From Gemmatimonadaceae bacterium (GTDB lineage Bacteria; Gemmatimonadota; Gemmatimonadetes; Gemmatimonadales; Gemmatimonadaceae): a stretch of DNA of 18,828 nt. The position numbers and the translations under genes were made by a program. Location of the stretch: assembly GCA_013816695.1 (NCBI GenBank), contig JACDDZ010000007.1, forward strand, positions 1 through 18,828. The letters are read 5' to 3'. Below, in pieces: positions 7,826 through 14,711 of this stretch; position 1 is the stretch's first letter, and each line of letters opens with the position of its first letter. The notes under the pieces are model-generated. The model was given only the letters and a program-made list of their open reading frames with translations. It did not search any database and was not told the origin of the DNA.

Positions 7826-9163
7826 ATGTCCAATCCACTCCCCACCGTCTACGTAGAAACCTACGGCTGCCAGATGAACGTCAGCGATTCCGAGCTTATG
7901 CTTGGCAAGCTGGCCGATTCCGGTTACGCGACGGTAGACCGTCCGGATGATGCGGATGTCATTTTAGTCAACACGTGCGCGATCCGTGAGCACGCCGAGC
8001 AACGAGTGATTGGGCGGTTGGGTGAGCTCAAATCCAAGATGCGACCGGACTCGATCCTGGGTGTTACGGGTTGCATGGCTCAGAGAATGGGAACCGAGCT
8101 GCTGGACAGGGTGAAGCATCTGAGCCTCGTGATCGGCCCGGACGGATATCGGGATCTCGGCACACTCGTCGATAACGCAAGGAATGGTGAGCGGGCTTCA
8201 GTGCTCGAGTTTGACCTGGATGAGCACTACGAGGATTTTCAGCCGCGCCGCTTTGATAACGTCAAGGCGTGGATCCCTGTCCAGCGTGGCTGCGACTACA
8301 ACTGCACCTACTGCATAGTTCCGTACACCCGCGGACCAGAACGCAGCCGGAAGCTTGCCGACGTTGTGCGAGAGACCGAGGTCGTGGTGTCAGAAGGGAT
8401 GACCGAAGTCATTCTGCTTGGGCAGACAGTGAATTCTTTCAACGACGGCGAGCATGATTTTGCGGATCTGCTGCGAGCCGTGGGTAAGGTTCCGGGGCTC
8501 AACCGGCTCCGGTTTACCAGCCCTCACCCCAACGATTTTTCGGATCGGGTCATCCGGGCGATGGCTGAAACCGACACCGTTTGCGAACACGTGCACCTGC
8601 CGATGCAGTCCGGTTCAGACCGCGTCCTCAAGCGCATGCATCGGCGGTATACGAGTGCCGGGTATCTGGAATGTGTAGATAAGCTGCGCTCTGCAATCCC
8701 GGGTCTTTCCTTCACGACTGATGTGATAGTCGGGTTCCCTGGCGAAACCGAAGAAGACTTCGAAAGTACTTTAAGTGTAGTGAGGCAAGTTGGCTTCCAG
8801 GATGCGTTTACATTCAAGTTCTCACCTAGAGCCGGAACTCCTGCGACCCGCTTTCCAGAGAGCCAGAGCATCGCCGATGATGTAGCCTCCGACCGACTTG
8901 GGCGGCTTATTTCAACGGTCCGGGAGGGGACGCGGCAACGCAACAACGCGCTCCTCGGAACCCGGCATGAAGTCCTCGTAGAAAAGCCTGCGCGGCGGGG
9001 TGGGCTGCTTCAGGCGCGCACTCGCGACTTCAAGACGGTCATCGTTCCAGGCGACCCGACGCTTATCGGGAAATACCTGAACGTGGAGCTGACTGGTACG
9101 ACCGGCTCGACCTTTACGGCGAAGCTGGTATCCGGCAGGCTTGCACTTCCCTTGGCCGGGTAG
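7826..9163 (+). CDS. miaB: tRNA-2-methylthio-N6-dimethylallyladenosine synthase MiaB
   Basis: Radical SAM methylthiotransferase that adds the 2-methylthio group to i6A37 of tRNAs reading codons that begin with U. The 445-aa length is typical. The N-terminal UPF0004 domain has its three auxiliary cluster cysteines: Cys15 (ETYGCQMN), Cys51 (VNTCAIRE) and Cys83 (VTGCMAQR). The radical SAM CxxxCxxC motif is RGCDYNCTYCIVPYTRG (Cys156, Cys160, Cys163). The C-terminal 60-70 residues form a TRAM RNA-binding domain. CAIREHAEQRV and the Y-C-I-V-P-Y-T-R-G sequence favour MiaB over RimO or MtaB. It lies 32 bases after the kinase gene and is followed by an intrinsic terminator, making it the last gene of this transcription unit. 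No Shine-Dalgarno is obvious. Confidence 0.95.
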   Translation: MSNPLPTVYVETYGCQMNVSDSELMLGKLADSGYATVDRPDDADVILVNTCAIREHAEQRVIGRLGELKSKMRPDSILGVTGCMAQRMGTELLDRVKHLSLVIGPDGYRDLGTLVDNARNGERASVLEFDLDEHYEDFQPRRFDNVKAWIPVQRGCDYNCTYCIVPYTRGPERSRKLADVVRETEVVVSEGMTEVILLGQTVNSFNDGEHDFADLLRAVGKVPGLNRLRFTSPHPNDFSDRVIRAMAETDTVCEHVHLPMQSGSDRVLKRMHRRYTSAGYLECVDKLRSAIPGLSFTTDVIVGFPGETEEDFESTLSVVRQVGFQDAFTFKFSPRAGTPATRFPESQSIADDVASDRLGRLISTVREGTRQRNNALLGTRHEVLVEKPARRGGLLQARTRDFKTVIVPGDPTLIGKYLNVELTGTTGSTFTAKLVSGRLALPLAG

Positions 9164-9198
9164 CAAAGCACTAGCGGGTAACTGGTTGCACGACTCAG

Positions 9199-9228
9199 AA
9201 GGCGATCACGTACGTTGATCGCCTTTTC
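9199..9228 (+). terminator. Rho-independent terminator after miaB
   Basis: AAGGCGATCA (9199-9208) pairs perfectly with TGATCGCCTT (9216-9225) around a 7-base loop, and the 3' arm runs into a T-rich tract (TTTTCCTT). It sits 35 bases after the miaB stop and just before comEC, so it separates the two transcription units. Confidence 0.88.
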
Positions 9229-9242
9229 CTTATCTACCAGCG

Positions 9243-11363
9243 ATGCCCCTTATCGCTACAGCTTACCTCGCTTTTGCGGGCGGTCTGCTCGTCGGTTATG
9301 GGGAGGTTGGCGTTCTCGGGTCGTGGCTCACAGGTCTGGTGGCGCTCGCCATCCTGGCGCTGGCCCGTCCGCGCCGTGACGGTACCCGTATGTGGCTGGT
9401 TTTCACCTTCCTGGGCGCACTCGCAATATCGAGTGCCGATGTCCGGGGGGCTCGAACAGCGCCCGAGGGGCCACTCGAGAAAGACGAAAACGGGATTCTC
9501 GATCGGGCGCGTGAACATGCCGGGCGCTCCATCGACGCCACGTTCCAGGCTGATGCTCCGCTTGCCAGGGCCTTGCTGATAGCAGACCGCCAGCAGATCC
9601 CGCTGGAGATGAATGCTGCGTTCGTGGCCGCGGGCCTTGTCCACATTCTCTCGATTTCCGGTCTGCATGTGGGGATCATTGCGGCCTCCATCGCTCTACT
9701 CCTTGAGAGTATGCGTTTTTCCCGAAGACCGGCGGCGGTAGCAACCCTGCTCGTCGTAGCCCTGTATGTAGCGCTCCTCGGCGCGCAACCACCTGCGCTC
9801 CGTGCTGCGGCAATGGTTGGCGCGGTCACGCTTGGAAAAGTTTCACAGCGCCCCACGTCACCCTGGGCGCTCCTCGCGATAGGCGCGTTCATTCCGCTGG
9901 TACGGCCGCAGGTCGTATCCAACCTCGGATATCAGCTAAGCGTCGCAGGCATGGCGGCGCTGATCTCGTCCGCCATATTCAACAAGAAATTCCTCAGGCC
10001 GCGCTACAAAGGGATTCGCCGCAAGATTATGGGCGAGGTGGTGACTTCCATTCTCGCAACGATCGTGTCGGCTCCGCTGATTGCGTGGGCATTTGGGCGG
10101 GTGAGCGTTGTCGGGCCGCTCTCGAACATTGTCGCGACTCCAATCGTCGGAGTGCTCCAGCCCCTTTTGTTCCTCGCATTGCTCCTGGCCCCAGTCCCGG
10201 TGCTTGGACATTTCGCGGCCGACGCAGCGCATCCGCTGCTGCATGGTCTGGATTCCTGCGCGCGATTCTTCGCGGCCGTTCCGGGCGGTGTCATAAGCGT
10301 GACACCATCCTGGCCCGCCGTGGTTTGCGCGCTCGCCGCCGTTTGCGCGCTCATGATTGCATGTGTCAGCCGCTTTCCGGCACGTCCCCTGATATTCGGC
10401 GCTGCATTTACGGCAGTGATGATTGCGGTCCCATTTCCTGTTATGAGCTCGGGGCGCCTTGAAATGCACATGCTCGATGTGGGGCAGGGCGATGCCATTT
10501 TATTGCGCACTCCGGCCGGTCGGTGGATTGTGATCGATGCGGGGCGTGCGTGGGCCACGGGTGATGCAGGGCGGTCCGTGGTGGTTCCGTATGTAAAAAA
10601 GAAAGGCGGTGAAGTTCTGGCTTTTGTTCTGTCGCATCCGCACCTGGACCATGTGGGCGGCGCTTCGACGGTTCTGGCCGCGCTTCATCCGGGCGCATAT
10701 TGGGACGCCGCATTTGCTGGCGGGAACTCCGGCTACCGGAGATCGCTCGACGTCGCTCGGAGGCAGCGAATTCCATGGCACCGGGTGCATCCGAACGACT
10801 CGATTTCCGTGGACGGCGTCACCCTGAATTTCCTGGCTCCGGACTCGGCATGGACTGCCGCCCTGTCTGACGCCAACGAGGCAAGCACTGTAGTGCTCGT
10901 CAGGTATGGAATGGTGCGCTTTCTGCTCACTGGAGATGCCGAGCAGGAGGAAGAGCACTGGCTTGTTCGAAACTCAGGAACTTTGCGCGCGGACGTGTTG
11001 AAGGTTGCTCATCATGGCAGCTCGACGAGCAGCGGCGACGAATTCATTCGAAAAGTTTGTCCCCGTATCGCTCTCATTTCGGTTGGGGCATTGAACAGTT
11101 ACGGGCATCCGAGTGGTGATGTGATATCGGCACTGCGGGGAATCGGAGCGCGTGTTATGCGCACTGACAAGGAAGGAACCATCGTTGTGGCAACCGACGG
11201 AACGAAGCTCGAATTACAAACAGCGAATCGGAATTGGGAACTATCACCGCAATCATCAGGTTCATATTCGGAAAGTCCGTCGCGCTGCCAGCGTCCCTTC
11301 TCAGGCAGTACCCGGAGCTTTCCGGGGCGCGCTATCGGATTGGCGGGATTCCGCCCCGCGTAG
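9243..11363 (+). CDS. comEC: ComEC/Rec2-family DNA uptake channel protein
   Basis: Inner-membrane channel of natural competence that carries single-stranded DNA into the cytoplasm; the C-terminal domain is thought to degrade the non-transported strand. The 706-aa product has two N-terminal membrane segments. The competence domain follows (about 105-400), starting FQADAPLARALLIADRQQIP and including HILSISGLHVG and SNLGYQLSVAG, with several hydrophobic helices. A metallo-beta-lactamase domain runs from LDVGQGDAILL (411-421), with SHPHLDHVGG (His465, His467, Asp469, His470), LLTGDAE and VAHHGSS. The first two helices join the competence domain with only about 45 residues between, so the usual DUF4131 OB-like domain seems absent. 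The last 40 or so residues look non-conserved and overlap the next gene. Other type IV pilus or competence genes are not in the window. Confidence 0.9.
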   Translation: MPLIATAYLAFAGGLLVGYGEVGVLGSWLTGLVALAILALARPRRDGTRMWLVFTFLGALAISSADVRGARTAPEGPLEKDENGILDRAREHAGRSIDATFQADAPLARALLIADRQQIPLEMNAAFVAAGLVHILSISGLHVGIIAASIALLLESMRFSRRPAAVATLLVVALYVALLGAQPPALRAAAMVGAVTLGKVSQRPTSPWALLAIGAFIPLVRPQVVSNLGYQLSVAGMAALISSAIFNKKFLRPRYKGIRRKIMGEVVTSILATIVSAPLIAWAFGRVSVVGPLSNIVATPIVGVLQPLLFLALLLAPVPVLGHFAADAAHPLLHGLDSCARFFAAVPGGVISVTPSWPAVVCALAAVCALMIACVSRFPARPLIFGAAFTAVMIAVPFPVMSSGRLEMHMLDVGQGDAILLRTPAGRWIVIDAGRAWATGDAGRSVVVPYVKKKGGEVLAFVLSHPHLDHVGGASTVLAALHPGAYWDAAFAGGNSGYRRSLDVARRQRIPWHRVHPNDSISVDGVTLNFLAPDSAWTAALSDANEASTVVLVRYGMVRFLLTGDAEQEEEHWLVRNSGTLRADVLKVAHHGSSTSSGDEFIRKVCPRIALISVGALNSYGHPSGDVISALRGIGARVMRTDKEGTIVVATDGTKLELQTANRNWELSPQSSGSYSESPSRCQRPFSGSTRSFPGRAIGLAGFRPA

Positions 11364-11668
11364 CGGGTTGGGCGCTGGGTCAGCGCTCCGTAGCTGCCAT
11401 TACATTGCGCCGCACCGTATTCCTTTCGCCTGGGGTTGCCCTGGAGCCGGGGCTGCTTTTGCACGAGCTGCGGCACGTCGAACAATTCTTTGAGAGCAAA
11501 ACTTTTCCAATCCGTTACCTTTGGGAGAGTTTACGAAGGGGTTATGAAGCCAACCTCTACGAAGTAGACGCCCGCAGGTTCTCGCATAAGAAGCTCGCGC
11601 GCGCACCAGAAACCACCACTGACAAGGGCGGCCCAAAGTGGTCAAACACACATCGACATCGGTCGTAA
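11234..11668 (+). CDS. Small HExxH metallopeptidase-like protein
   Basis: An uncharacterised 144-aa protein with a TTG start, the first usable start visible in this frame. HELRH (residues 77-81) matches the zinc-binding HExxH motif, and the downstream segment RRGYEANLYEVDARRF offers an acidic third ligand (probably Glu110). The pattern of HExxH, an aromatic-rich stretch (IRYLWE) and YEVDAR resembles small DUF4157-like proteins often annotated as putative peptidases; activity is unproven. No signal peptide is seen, although residues 4-20 are fairly hydrophobic. The 5' 130 bases overlap the comEC 3' end in another frame, and the 3' 31 bases overlap fbp. Coherent sequence across the overlap (GQRSVAAITLRRTVFLSPG) supports it as a real gene. 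A later start would lose conserved-looking residues, but the exact start is uncertain. Confidence 0.65.
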   Translation: MGTITAIIRFIFGKSVALPASLLRQYPELSGARYRIGGIPPRVAGWALGQRSVAAITLRRTVFLSPGVALEPGLLLHELRHVEQFFESKTFPIRYLWESLRRGYEANLYEVDARRFSHKKLARAPETTTDKGGPKWSNTHRHRS

Positions 11669-12666
11669 CGATCGAGCGATACATCATCGAGCAGGAAAAG
11701 CTTTACCCTGAAGCAACGGGTGAGCTGTCCGGTGTGCTTTACGACCTGGCTCTCTCTGCAAAGATGATCGCGAACAAGGTTCGGTCCGCAGGGCTGGCCG
11801 ACATACTTGGCGCGACTGCAAATGAAAACGTCCAGGGCGAGATCCAGCAGAAGCTGGACGTAATCGCCAACGAGATAATTATCAAGGCTGTGGATCACGG
11901 CGGGCGACTCTGCGCCATGGCTTCGGAGGAAGAGCCGGGAATCATCCAGATCCCCGATGGATTCAAGTGCGGGAAGTACTGCCTGCTCTTCGACCCTCTG
12001 GACGGCTCGTCCAACATCGATGTCAATGTTCCAGTCGGCACGATCTTTTCCGTTTTGCGAAAGACCACCAGCGGAACCCACGGCACAATGGAAGACATGC
12101 TGCAGCCCGGCAGGAAGCAGGTAGCAGCTGGATACGTGATTTATGGATCCAGCACCATGCTTGTGTACACGACAGGGCAGGGCGCGCATGGTTTTACACT
12201 GGACCCGTCGATTGGGGAATTCCTTCTCTCGCATCCGAACATCCGAATCCCGACCAAGGGGCGCTACCTCTCGGTCAACAACTCCTATGAGCAGAACTGG
12301 GATGAGAATGTTTCCGCGCTGATGCGTCGTTATCGCGGGCTCGATGGCGAACGCGCTGCCATGAATGTGCGCTATGTCGGATCGCTCGTTGCGGACTTCC
12401 ATCGCAATCTTCTGGGCGGCGGACTGTTCGCTTATCCCGCAAATGCAAAGAATCCGCGCGGTAAGCTGCGCCTGCTTTACGAAGCCAATCCACTTGCCTT
12501 CATCGTGGAACAGGCCGGTGGCGCCGCGAGCAACGGCCAGCACAGGATAATGGACATCGCGGCAACTGACCTGCATCAGCGCACTCCGCTGTACATCGGA
12601 AGCAAGTCGGACGTGGAAACTGCGGATGCAATGCTGGGCGGAGCACTGTCGGGCGTCGGCGCCTGA
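11638..12666 (+). CDS. fbp: Class I fructose-1,6-bisphosphatase
   Basis: Mg-dependent hydrolysis of fructose 1,6-bisphosphate to fructose 6-phosphate, a committed step of gluconeogenesis. The 342-aa length fits class I FBPase. [19 protein letters not shown] and [18 protein letters not shown] are the usual N-terminal conserved blocks. The metal site has SEEEPG (about 96-101) and [12 protein letters not shown] (119-130). The sugar-phosphate-binding region includes [18 protein letters not shown] and [21 protein letters not shown]. Translation begins at GTG 11638, inside the 3' end of the preceding gene (31-base overlap); no later start fits, because the conserved region begins almost immediately. 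A mutase catalytic subunit gene follows after 10 bases, so both may serve carbon flow toward sugars. Confidence 0.95.
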   Translation: MVKHTSTSVVTIERYIIEQEKLYPEATGELSGVLYDLALSAKMIANKVRSAGLADILGATANENVQGEIQQKLDVIANEIIIKAVDHGGRLCAMASEEEPGIIQIPDGFKCGKYCLLFDPLDGSSNIDVNVPVGTIFSVLRKTTSGTHGTMEDMLQPGRKQVAAGYVIYGSSTMLVYTTGQGAHGFTLDPSIGEFLLSHPNIRIPTKGRYLSVNNSYEQNWDENVSALMRRYRGLDGERAAMNVRYVGSLVADFHRNLLGGGLFAYPANAKNPRGKLRLLYEANPLAFIVEQAGGAASNGQHRIMDIAATDLHQRTPLYIGSKSDVETADAMLGGALSGVGA

Positions 12667-12676
12667 AGCAGAAGTC

Positions 12677-14275
12677 GTGAGCAAGAAAGGCGACGCTGAG
12701 CGACTCTCTCCAGCCGGCGTACCGCTCAAGACGTTTTATCTGCCCGGTGACGCGAGTCAGGATTACTCCTCCGAGCTGGGTGACCCGGGCCAGTGGCCAT
12801 ACACCCGCGGTGTTCAGCGCGACATGTATCGGGGCCGTCTCTGGACTATGCGGCAGTACGCCGGGTTTGGAAATGCGCACGAGACCAACAAGCGATTCCA
12901 GCTGCTCCTGGCGGCAGGACAGACCGGCTTGTCTGTCGCGTTCGACCTGCCGACGCAGATGGGGATCGATTCGGATTCTCCGCGCGCAGAGGGCGAAGTA
13001 GGACGCGCCGGTGTCGCAATAGACAGCGTGGAAGACATGCATGCGCTCCTCGCCGACATACCACTCGACACCGTGTCAGCGTCGATGACTATCAACGCAA
13101 CCGCTGCGACACTCCTCGCCATGTACATAGTGGTTGCCGAAGAACGTGGAATTTCCCGCGACAAGCTGAGCGGGACGATCCAGAATGACATTCTCAAGGA
13201 ATACATCGCCCGCGGCACGTACATATATCCGCCTGCGCCGAGCCTCGCGCTGATTGCAGATGTGTTTCGCTACTGCGCTGATGAAGTTCCCAACTGGAAC
13301 CCAATCTCCATTTCCGGCTACCATATTCGCGAAGCCGGTGCGACAGCGGTTCAGGAGCTTGCCTTCACTCTCGCGAACACGATTGAGTATGTACAGCGCG
13401 CGGTAGCGGCGGGATTGGCTGTCGACCGCTTTGCGCCGCGACTCTCGTTCTTCTTTGCCGCGCACAACGACCTCTTCGAGGAAGTTGCGAAGTTCCGAGC
13501 AGCGCGGAGAATGTATGCGCGCATAATGCGCGAAAGATTTGGTGCGTCTGATGCGAGTTGTCGGTTCCGCTTCCACACCCAGACTGGTGGAGTGACGCTC
13601 ACGGCGCAGCAGCCGCTCAACAATGTGGTACGTGTTGCAGTGCAGGCGCTCGCGGCAACGCTCGGCGGGACCCAGTCTCTGCACACCAACGGATACGACG
13701 AAGCACTCTCTCTCCCGACTGCGGAAGCGGCAACGCTGGCCCTTCGCACCCAGCAGATCCTGGCCTTCGAGTCAGGGCTGCCGAACACGGCGGATCCACT
13801 GGCAGGCAGCTACTACGTGGAAGCGTTGACCAACGAACTTGAAGAGCGGGCAACGCAGTTGATCGCGAAAGTCGATGAGCTTGGTGGATCCGAGCGCGCG
13901 ATTGCCGAAGGATTCTTCCAGGAAGAGATTGGCCGGAGCGCATATGACCATCAAATGCGCGTGGAGAGTGAAGAGACTGTCGTTGTCGGCGTAAACAGGT
14001 TCGAGGATGGTAAGGAACCGCCCCCAATCCCGGCGCCCGATTTCTCCGCGCTCGAAGCTGGTCAGGTTGCGAGTGTCCGATGGGTCAGGGCCGACCGCGA
14101 CTCGAAGGATGTGGAGTCGGCACTCGCGAATCTGGGTTCAGGTGCAAAGGCAATCTTATCTGACCACCCGACTCCAATGATGCCCTTGATCATCACGGCC
14201 GTCCGGGCCCGCGCTACCGTTGGCGAAATCGCCGATTCGCTCGGCACCGAATGGGGTCGGTATACGCCGCTCTGA
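12677..14275 (+). CDS. Methylmalonyl-CoA mutase, catalytic (alpha) subunit without B12 domain
   Basis: Catalytic TIM-barrel subunit of an adenosylcobalamin-dependent acyl-CoA mutase, interconverting (R)-methylmalonyl-CoA and succinyl-Co[16 protein letters not shown] carries Tyr61, and [13 protein letters not shown] carries Arg179. These match Tyr89 and Arg207 of methylmalonyl-CoA mutase, whereas isobutyryl-CoA mutases have Phe and Gln there. [33 protein letters not shown] (His216) and [15 protein letters not shown] are family blocks. The 532-aa product ends in [10 protein letters not shown] with no cobalamin-binding domain, so that subunit must be encoded elsewhere, as in two-gene mutases. 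The frame opens 51 bases earlier inside fbp, but GTG 12677 lies just after the fbp stop and is the better start. No mutase chaperone or epimerase gene is nearby. Confidence 0.9.
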   Translation: MSKKGDAERLSPAGVPLKTFYLPGDASQDYSSELGDPGQWPYTRGVQRDMYRGRLWTMRQYAGFGNAHETNKRFQLLLAAGQTGLSVAFDLPTQMGIDSDSPRAEGEVGRAGVAIDSVEDMHALLADIPLDTVSASMTINATAATLLAMYIVVAEERGISRDKLSGTIQNDILKEYIARGTYIYPPAPSLALIADVFRYCADEVPNWNPISISGYHIREAGATAVQELAFTLANTIEYVQRAVAAGLAVDRFAPRLSFFFAAHNDLFEEVAKFRAARRMYARIMRERFGASDASCRFRFHTQTGGVTLTAQQPLNNVVRVAVQALAATLGGTQSLHTNGYDEALSLPTAEAATLALRTQQILAFESGLPNTADPLAGSYYVEALTNELEERATQLIAKVDELGGSERAIAEGFFQEEIGRSAYDHQMRVESEETVVVGVNRFEDGKEPPPIPAPDFSALEAGQVASVRWVRADRDSKDVESALANLGSGAKAILSDHPTPMMPLIITAVRARATVGEIADSLGTEWGRYTPL

Positions 14276-14281
14276 CGTAGC

Positions 14282-14309
14282 ACACTGTCCTTGAGACACT
14301 GTCAGTGTC
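14282..14309. repeat. Direct and inverted ACACTGTC repeats upstream of fmdB-like gene
   Basis: ACACTGTC occurs at 14282-14289 and again at 14296-14303, a 14-base period. The second copy is part of a perfect palindrome GACACTG-T-CAGTGTC (14295-14309). The arrangement resembles a multi-site operator. It could also form a small hairpin, but no T-run follows, so I do not call it a terminator. Confidence 0.45.
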
Positions 14310-14319
14310 CGAGTATCTT
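14291..14319 (+). promoter_or_regulatory. Possible promoter for the fmdB-like/argS operon
   Basis: TTGAGA (14291-14296) and TATCTT (14314-14319) are 17 bases apart. The palindrome 14295-14309 sits in the spacer, where a bound repressor could occlude polymerase. Transcription would start near 14326, about 30 bases before the ATG at 14355. The -35 is good and the -10 modest. This is the only long gap before a five-gene run, which supports a promoter somewhere here. Confidence 0.4.
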
Positions 14320-14354
14320 TCCCGCTCCGCCCACTCCGTTCAAGTCATTCAAGA

Positions 14355-14711
14355 ATGCCGACTTACGAATTCCGCTGCCCCGATGGGCACGACTTCGAAA
14401 AGTTCTATCGTTCCATAGGCGCCGCGCCCGCTGAAGTTCAGTGCCCGCGCTGCGGAATCGTAGCAACCAAGCTCATGTCCGCCGGCGGTGGCCTCGTATT
14501 CAAGGGCTCCGGGTTTTACATCACCGATTACGGCAAGGATGGCAAGAAAGCGCAGGCCGCACTGGCTCCGAAAACCGACAGCTCCAAGGCGGAATCGGGT
14601 ACGACGGAAAAAGCCGCTGCTGCAGCGGCCCCCGCTCCCATGCCTGCCGCCAAGCCTGCTGCTGCCAAGGCTGCTGTCGAATCGCCCAAAACAAAACCAG
14701 CCAAGGAATGA
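14355..14711 (+). CDS. FmdB-family zinc-ribbon protein with Ala/Pro/Lys-rich tail
   Basis: A small protein of 118 aa. The N-terminal 55 residues match the FmdB/CxxC_CxxC_SSSS zinc-ribbon family: MPTYEFRCPDGHDFEKFY, then VQCPRCGIVATKLMSAGGG, then the signature LVFKGSGFYITDYGKDGK. Compared with the usual CxxCGH first knuckle, the second Cys is missing (CPDGH), leaving His12 as a possible ligand together with the intact CPRC pair. The remaining half (about 65-118) is a low-complexity Ala/Pro/Lys tail, probably disordered and basic. The family's role is not firmly known; old regulatory annotations come from the formamidase operon. The stop overlaps the argS start (ATGA, 14708-14711), so the two are probably co-translated. 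Confidence 0.85.
   Translation: MPTYEFRCPDGHDFEKFYRSIGAAPAEVQCPRCGIVATKLMSAGGGLVFKGSGFYITDYGKDGKKAQAALAPKTDSSKAESGTTEKAAAAAAPAPMPAAKPAAAKAAVESPKTKPAKE

Noticed and set aside
9186..9216. TTGCAC as -35 of a comEC promoter
   Set aside because: No acceptable -10 box occurs at 16-19 bases; the comEC promoter is left unassigned.
12626..12676. In-frame ATG start for the mutase inside fbp
   Set aside because: It would add 17 unconserved residues overlapping the fbp C-terminus; GTG 12677 follows the fbp stop directly.
11557..12729. Long minus-strand reading frame (about 390 codons) opposite fbp
   Set aside because: It shadows a fully conserved FBPase gene; the translation is rich in Arg, Ser, His and Cys and shows no recognisable domain.
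13076..13684. Minus-strand reading frame opposite the mutase gene
   Set aside because: It lies wholly within conserved mutase coding sequence, and its translation shows no domain, signal or coherent composition.
14295..14309. Palindrome as an intrinsic terminator for the mutase gene
   Set aside because: The stem would be only about 5 base pairs and no T-run follows; an operator-like site is more likely.
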